Positions 60,540 through 64,000 of a DNA stretch of 64,000 nucleotides are shown piece after piece. The stretch spans positions 1 to 64,000 of the forward strand of contig SCTX01000082.1 of the NCBI GenBank assembly GCA_004298385.1. Direction: 5' to 3'. The notes under the pieces were generated by a model, which saw only the letters and a list, made by a program, of their open reading frames with translations, did no database searches and was not told the origin of the DNA. Positions within the stretch are counted from its first letter, which is position 1. Each line of letters begins with the position of its first letter. This stretch comes from Betaproteobacteria bacterium (GTDB lineage Bacteria; Pseudomonadota; Gammaproteobacteria; Burkholderiales; SG8-39). The translations under genes were made by a program, and so were the position numbers.

Positions 60540-61169
60540 ATGCTCCCTTCTCTTCACCCGCTTTGGCGCAAGCTAAGCTCCCAGCATGGCTTCACTCTGG
60601 TGGAGATGCTCGTGGTATTGATCATTGTCGGCATGGTCAGCGGCCTGTTGTTCGAAGGCGCCACACAGCTAATGGGCATGCAAGCGCGGCTCGAACGTCA
60701 ACTGAAAGCGCTGCGCGGCGATGCCTTGAGCGCGGACTGGTTGCGCCAGGTGGTGCAGGGCCTGCAACCGGATTACCCGGAGGGCAAGCAGGTTTTCAAG
60801 GGGTCGCCACGCGGCTTTTCCGGCCTGAGCACCAATCCGCTTGCGTCCGGCTACGGCGCGCTGCAACCATTCGCAGTGACGCTTGCGCACGATGTGGCGA
60901 CAAACAGGATGTTGTTGCGCTATGGCGGCGCAAACAATGCATCCGTCCTGTTGAGTTGGACGGGCGACCGCGGAGGCCTGCGCTACCTGGATGAACGCGG
61001 CGAAGCGCACGAGGACTGGCCTCCGCCGCTCGGCTTGTGGCCGCAGCTGCCACGGGCGATCACCCTGGAGGGGGAAGGCAATGGCGCATCGTGGTTGATC
61101 GCCGCCGCGCCGTTCGGGCCGAGCTCGCCGTTCCCGCGTCCGCGCGATATAGTCGGAGCCACGCGGTGA
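60540..61169 (+). CDS. gspJ: Type II secretion minor pseudopilin GspJ
   Basis: 209 residues. Prepilin signal with cleavage QHG|FTLVEMLVVLIIVGMVSG after Gly17, Glu at +5. The rest (QLKALRGDALSADWLRQVV, PFAVTLAHD) fits GspJ by size and place. The ATG at 60540 is used; an in-frame extension upstream overlaps the promoter. The stop overlaps gspK (GTGA). Confidence 0.82.
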   Translation: MLPSLHPLWRKLSSQHGFTLVEMLVVLIIVGMVSGLLFEGATQLMGMQARLERQLKALRGDALSADWLRQVVQGLQPDYPEGKQVFKGSPRGFSGLSTNPLASGYGALQPFAVTLAHDVATNRMLLRYGGANNASVLLSWTGDRGGLRYLDERGEAHEDWPPPLGLWPQLPRAITLEGEGNGASWLIAAAPFGPSSPFPRPRDIVGATR

Positions 61170-62206
61170 CAGCGCTCCGCTCGGTGCAAGCGGGCCGGAG
61201 CATCCAGCGCGGATTCGTGCTGGCCGCCACGTTGTGGATGCTGGCGATTCTGACCGTGTTCGCAATCTACTTCGCCCAGCGCATTCAGCGAGCCCGGGAA
61301 CTGACACAACTGGCCGCGACGCATGCAGCGGCCTTGCTGGACCTCAGCAATACGCGCGCCGAAATTCTGTTTCGAATCGCCACCACCCCTTTTTCAATTT
61401 ATGGCCTCGGCACTTCGGCAAACGACGCGATCGCGTTGGACGACCGCCCTTACCTGGAGCCGGGCGATACGCTAGTCCGGTTGCAGGACAACCGCGGACT
61501 GCTCAATCTGAATCTAGCCGACGATGATCGCCTCGATCGTTTTCTCAATGTGTTGGGGGCGCCTGCCACCAGCCGCGCCGCATTGATCGATGCATTGCGC
61601 GATTACATCGACGAGGATGACCTGAAGCATTTGAACGGCGCCGAAGCCACGGATTACGCGGCGGCGGGCCTGCCCGCGCCGCGCAATGCCAAACTGGTCA
61701 CGCCGATGGAAGCACGAAGGATTTACGGCTGGGCAGCCGTGGCGCAGCTATGGCAAGATAATCTGCTGCCCAGGCTCGCCAGCACAAGCGGTTCGTATTC
61801 GCTCAATCCGAACACGGCCTCCTGGCAGGTGCTGGCAACCATGCGCGGAATGACGCCTGAGGGGGCGCTAGCCATAGTTCAGGCACGCAAGCTTGCGCCC
61901 ATTGTCAATCCCGAACAGATCGAAGCGCTGACCGGAATCCGAATATCCACCGATCCGTTCCAGGCCGGTGCACTCGCTTTTCCCGCCGACAGCGTGCGCG
62001 TCACGCAACAGCCCAAGGCGATGAGTTGGGGCTGGGAATACAACGTAACGCTCACACCGGTCAGCGATACGGCGCCATGGCGCATTGACTATTCTTATCG
62101 TGTTGAATTACCATCCTTCGATGCCGCTAGGCAACCCGTACGGCCTCTTCCGGCGCGCGTGGCGCCCACCGCGTCTCAACCTGGGAGCCTTGTTCCATTC
62201 CTCTGA
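61166..62206 (+). CDS. gspK: Type II secretion minor pseudopilin GspK
   Basis: 346 residues from the GTG overlapping the gspJ stop. Prepilin-type N-terminus QRG|FVLAATLWMLAILTVFAIYFA, without Glu at +5, as is normal for GspK. The large helical domain is typical (LQDNRGLLNLNLAD; NPNTASWQVLATMRGMTPEGALAIVQAR is the SAM-like/helix-hairpin-helix part; YRVELPSF at the end). Longer in-frame starts would overlap gspJ. Confidence 0.88.
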   Translation: MTALRSVQAGRSIQRGFVLAATLWMLAILTVFAIYFAQRIQRARELTQLAATHAAALLDLSNTRAEILFRIATTPFSIYGLGTSANDAIALDDRPYLEPGDTLVRLQDNRGLLNLNLADDDRLDRFLNVLGAPATSRAALIDALRDYIDEDDLKHLNGAEATDYAAAGLPAPRNAKLVTPMEARRIYGWAAVAQLWQDNLLPRLASTSGSYSLNPNTASWQVLATMRGMTPEGALAIVQARKLAPIVNPEQIEALTGIRISTDPFQAGALAFPADSVRVTQQPKAMSWGWEYNVTLTPVSDTAPWRIDYSYRVELPSFDAARQPVRPLPARVAPTASQPGSLVPFL

Positions 62207-62208
62207 CC

Positions 62209-63291
62209 GTGTATAGCCAATTACGGCGCGCATTGCGCCTCAATCCGAGGATCTTCGTCCATTTCCCCGACCACGTGCAGCAGCCGGACGCCGGTTTTGG
62301 CAAAATCGAATGGGTGCTGACCCGGGGGTTGTGCCATTTCAAGCTGATTGACCTGTCGCACGTTCCCTTGCGCGAACGTGCGCGGGCGTTGTCGCTGCAA
62401 GTCGGGCAGTTCAGCCCCTATGCGAGGAGCGACCATTATACGGTGTGGCAGGATGGCAGAGCCCTAGTCTGGTATTGGGACCGGGAATCCGTGCAACGCC
62501 GCATGAGGGAGGCGGGGCTGGCGCCGGAGCGGGTACGGGTGCTACCGGAAAGCGTTCTTTACGCGCAGGGTAATTCCGGATTGCGTCTGATCAGGAATCT
62601 GCAGGGCGTGGAAGGACAGTCTTGGCAGGATGGTCGTCTGCTGCAATCCCGCTGGTGGAAAGACGTTCCCGACGCAGCCGAGTGGCTTGCGTTTCAGCGT
62701 GACCTCGGCTTGGGCAGCGAAACACGTCAAGCGGAAGCGCCGCCGCCGCTCGGGCTCGAACTGCATCATGCGCCACAGTTCGTCTCTAGTGCCCGCGGCG
62801 AAGGCGCGAACTGGCGTGATGAGCGCGTCCTCTATGCGCTGCTCGTCCTGGCGCTCTTTATCCCCACCGCATGGGCCGGCGCAAAGCTGATCAAGTCAGA
62901 ACTGGCGAGGCGGGCGGTCCTGGACTCGACTGCCGAGCTCGAGGGTAAGGCCGCGCCGCAGATGAAGGCGCGCGAGCAGGCCCTGCGCGCGGCGGCGCGC
63001 TCCCAAGCCCTGCACAATCTCGATCCGTATCCAAACCAGCTCGAATTGATGGCGAGGGTCGCAGGCGCCCTGCCAAAGGGGGCCACATCTCTCAAGGAGT
63101 GGGACTTCCGTGACGGAAAGCTGAAAATCGTGCTGGTGCTGCAAAACGAAGCGTTTTCAAGCAGCGCGCTCGTCGGCGCCCTGCAGAAAGCCGGCGGTTT
63201 CGACAATGTGCAGGCTGCGCCTGGCACCGACCCCAAGATACTGGCCATCAACATGGATGTCGCCGGCGTTAACGCGGTTCCCCATGCTTGA
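62209..63291 (+). CDS. gspL: Type II secretion assembly protein GspL
   Basis: 360 residues from a GTG 2 nt after the gspK stop. The N-terminal cytoplasmic part is shorter and less conserved than in classical GspL (actin-like fold expected). One membrane helix VLYALLVLALFIPTAWAGAKLI near 210-230 precedes a periplasmic ferredoxin-like domain (DNVQAAPGTDPK, KLKIVLVLQN). Called by operon position and topology; similarity to PilN/PilM fusions is the alternative. Confidence 0.7.
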   Translation: MYSQLRRALRLNPRIFVHFPDHVQQPDAGFGKIEWVLTRGLCHFKLIDLSHVPLRERARALSLQVGQFSPYARSDHYTVWQDGRALVWYWDRESVQRRMREAGLAPERVRVLPESVLYAQGNSGLRLIRNLQGVEGQSWQDGRLLQSRWWKDVPDAAEWLAFQRDLGLGSETRQAEAPPPLGLELHHAPQFVSSARGEGANWRDERVLYALLVLALFIPTAWAGAKLIKSELARRAVLDSTAELEGKAAPQMKAREQALRAAARSQALHNLDPYPNQLELMARVAGALPKGATSLKEWDFRDGKLKIVLVLQNEAFSSSALVGALQKAGGFDNVQAAPGTDPKILAINMDVAGVNAVPHA

Positions 63292-63883
63292 ACAACTTCA
63301 GGCGGAGCTCAAGGGCAATGCACGATTGCGCATTGCGATCGTACTGATTTTCGCCGTGCTTTGGCTCTACCTCATCCTCGTGATGCGCGATGCGCTTGAC
63401 CACAGCGCGCGCGAGCATCGCAGCGCCGCGGTCAAATTGGGCAGGCTGCAATCGGTCATCGAACAAGGAGACTGGACAGAACGGTTGAATGCTGCGAAGA
63501 CCTTACAGGCGCAAATGGAAGGTGCGCTTTGGCGCGGCGACACCTTGGGCCTGGCGCACGCTTCCTTTCAGGATTGGCTCAATCAACAGATGCAGCGGGC
63601 CGCGGTATCGCGCCCTGTCATTTCGATGGGAACCGCCACCGAGGAAGCGCCGGGCGAGCAGGCGCGCGCGGCAGGACTGGACGACTTGTGGAAGGTAAGA
63701 GCGAAACTGGCATTCGACTTCAACCCCGAAAGTCTTAACAAGCTGCTCCTACAGATGATAAGCCATACGCAGCATGTCGCAATCGAGAATCTGCGTATCA
63801 CCAAGGAGCCGATCCCGCGCGTCGAAATCGTGGCAACTGCGTATTTCCAGAAGTCCGAACCTCAGCCATCGCCGGGCCAATAG
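63284..63883 (+). CDS. gspM: Type II secretion assembly protein GspM-like
   Basis: 199 residues. N-terminal membrane helix ARLRIAIVLIFAVLWLYLILVM, then a coiled region and a small periplasmic domain (KAKLAFDFN-like VRAKLAFDFNPESLNKLLLQMI, VAIENLRITKEPIPRVEIVA), the GspM/PilO layout. It overlaps gspL by 8 nt. Confidence 0.68.
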   Translation: MLEQLQAELKGNARLRIAIVLIFAVLWLYLILVMRDALDHSAREHRSAAVKLGRLQSVIEQGDWTERLNAAKTLQAQMEGALWRGDTLGLAHASFQDWLNQQMQRAAVSRPVISMGTATEEAPGEQARAAGLDDLWKVRAKLAFDFNPESLNKLLLQMISHTQHVAIENLRITKEPIPRVEIVATAYFQKSEPQPSPGQ

Positions 63884-63885
63884 CC

Positions 63886-64000
63886 ATGCAGACCTTTCTT
63901 GATCACCTTGGCAAACTGACCGCGCTAGCGCTGACGCTCGCCGCGGGCCTGTCATGGTGGCTTGCACCGGAACCACCGGCATGGCAACCGGCGCAGGGGC
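63886..64000 (+). CDS. N-terminus of the next T2SS gene (cut by window end)
   Basis: ATG two nt after the gspM stop. 38 codons are visible: one membrane helix (LTALALTLAAGLSWWL) followed by Pro-rich sequence. GspN or a GspC-like protein is expected here; the fragment is too short to decide. Confidence 0.55.
   Translation, partial: MQTFLDHLGKLTALALTLAAGLSWWLAPEPPAWQPAQG

Noticed and set aside
1-64000. tRNA, rRNA, integrase, transposase or prophage genes
   Set aside because: None could be recognised on either strand; the window reads as core chromosome with repeat-rich spacers.

Overview
The window looks like chromosomal DNA of a GC-rich betaproteobacterium. This rests on BktB-type thiolase and PhaR/PhaB/PhaC genes, a monofunctional RelA, an RpfE-like protein beside recJ, a DUF2062 protein, LolCD and a type II secretion (T2SS) locus. 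I cannot name a genus. No tRNA, rRNA, CRISPR array or transposase gene was seen.

Layout. (1) 1-7200: polyphosphate and phosphate handling (ppx divergent from ppk1, a DUF47 PhoU-like regulator with a Pit transporter), then the thiolase bktB and a YkgJ-type cysteine-cluster protein. (2) 7300-16100: an unusual pyruvate-kinase-like protein, a secreted GlcG/HbpS-like protein, a secreted protein of unknown function, and a translationally coupled operon relA - CYTH/CHAD - two-domain PPK2 that joins stringent response and polyphosphate use. (3) 16100-33400: mostly housekeeping genes: mtfA, an alpha/beta hydrolase, comEC, a DUF2062 protein, an RCK potassium channel, lolCD, an rpfE-like gene, recJ, an MgtC/DUF4010 protein, a Tat-exported aldo/keto reductase, prfB with its programmed frameshift, lysS and a permease. 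(4) 33600-37100: manC-gmd-fcl, the GDP-L-fucose pathway. (5) 37200-44600: an aldo/keto reductase, rimO and a polyhydroxyalkanoate cluster (phaR, two phaB genes, phaC). (6) 44600-53900: dgkA, a START-like protein, a FecR-domain protein and a yjbE-yjbF-yjbG/H-type exopolysaccharide export operon. In that operon the GfcC (YjbG) domain, the YjbH barrel and a PAP2 phosphatase are fused in one roughly 1,510-residue protein. (7) 54000-64000: a T2SS split into two divergent arms (gspE-F-G-H-I and gspJ-K-L-M-...), with a strongly promoted Thr/Ala/Ser/Gly-rich secreted protein gene between them.

How it works together: much of the window concerns storage polymers (polyphosphate, polyhydroxyalkanoate), their link to starvation signalling, and cell-surface material (GDP-fucose, YjbEFGH-like export, T2SS with a likely major surface protein).

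Most notable non-gene structure: (a) three copies, at 16.9, 38.3 and 41.8 kb, of a roughly 200-240 bp intergenic element made of nested 20-22 bp hairpins that co-vary between copies; one copy has its modules in permuted order and two are bracketed by long direct repeats of host sequence; (b) 14-bp and 7-bp tandem repeats inside the yjbG-yjbH fusion whose unit lengths are not multiples of three, so slippage would cut the protein in two; (c) tandem duplicated promoters of the yjbE operon overlapping perfect DnaA boxes. The window edges cut ppx and the last T2SS gene.
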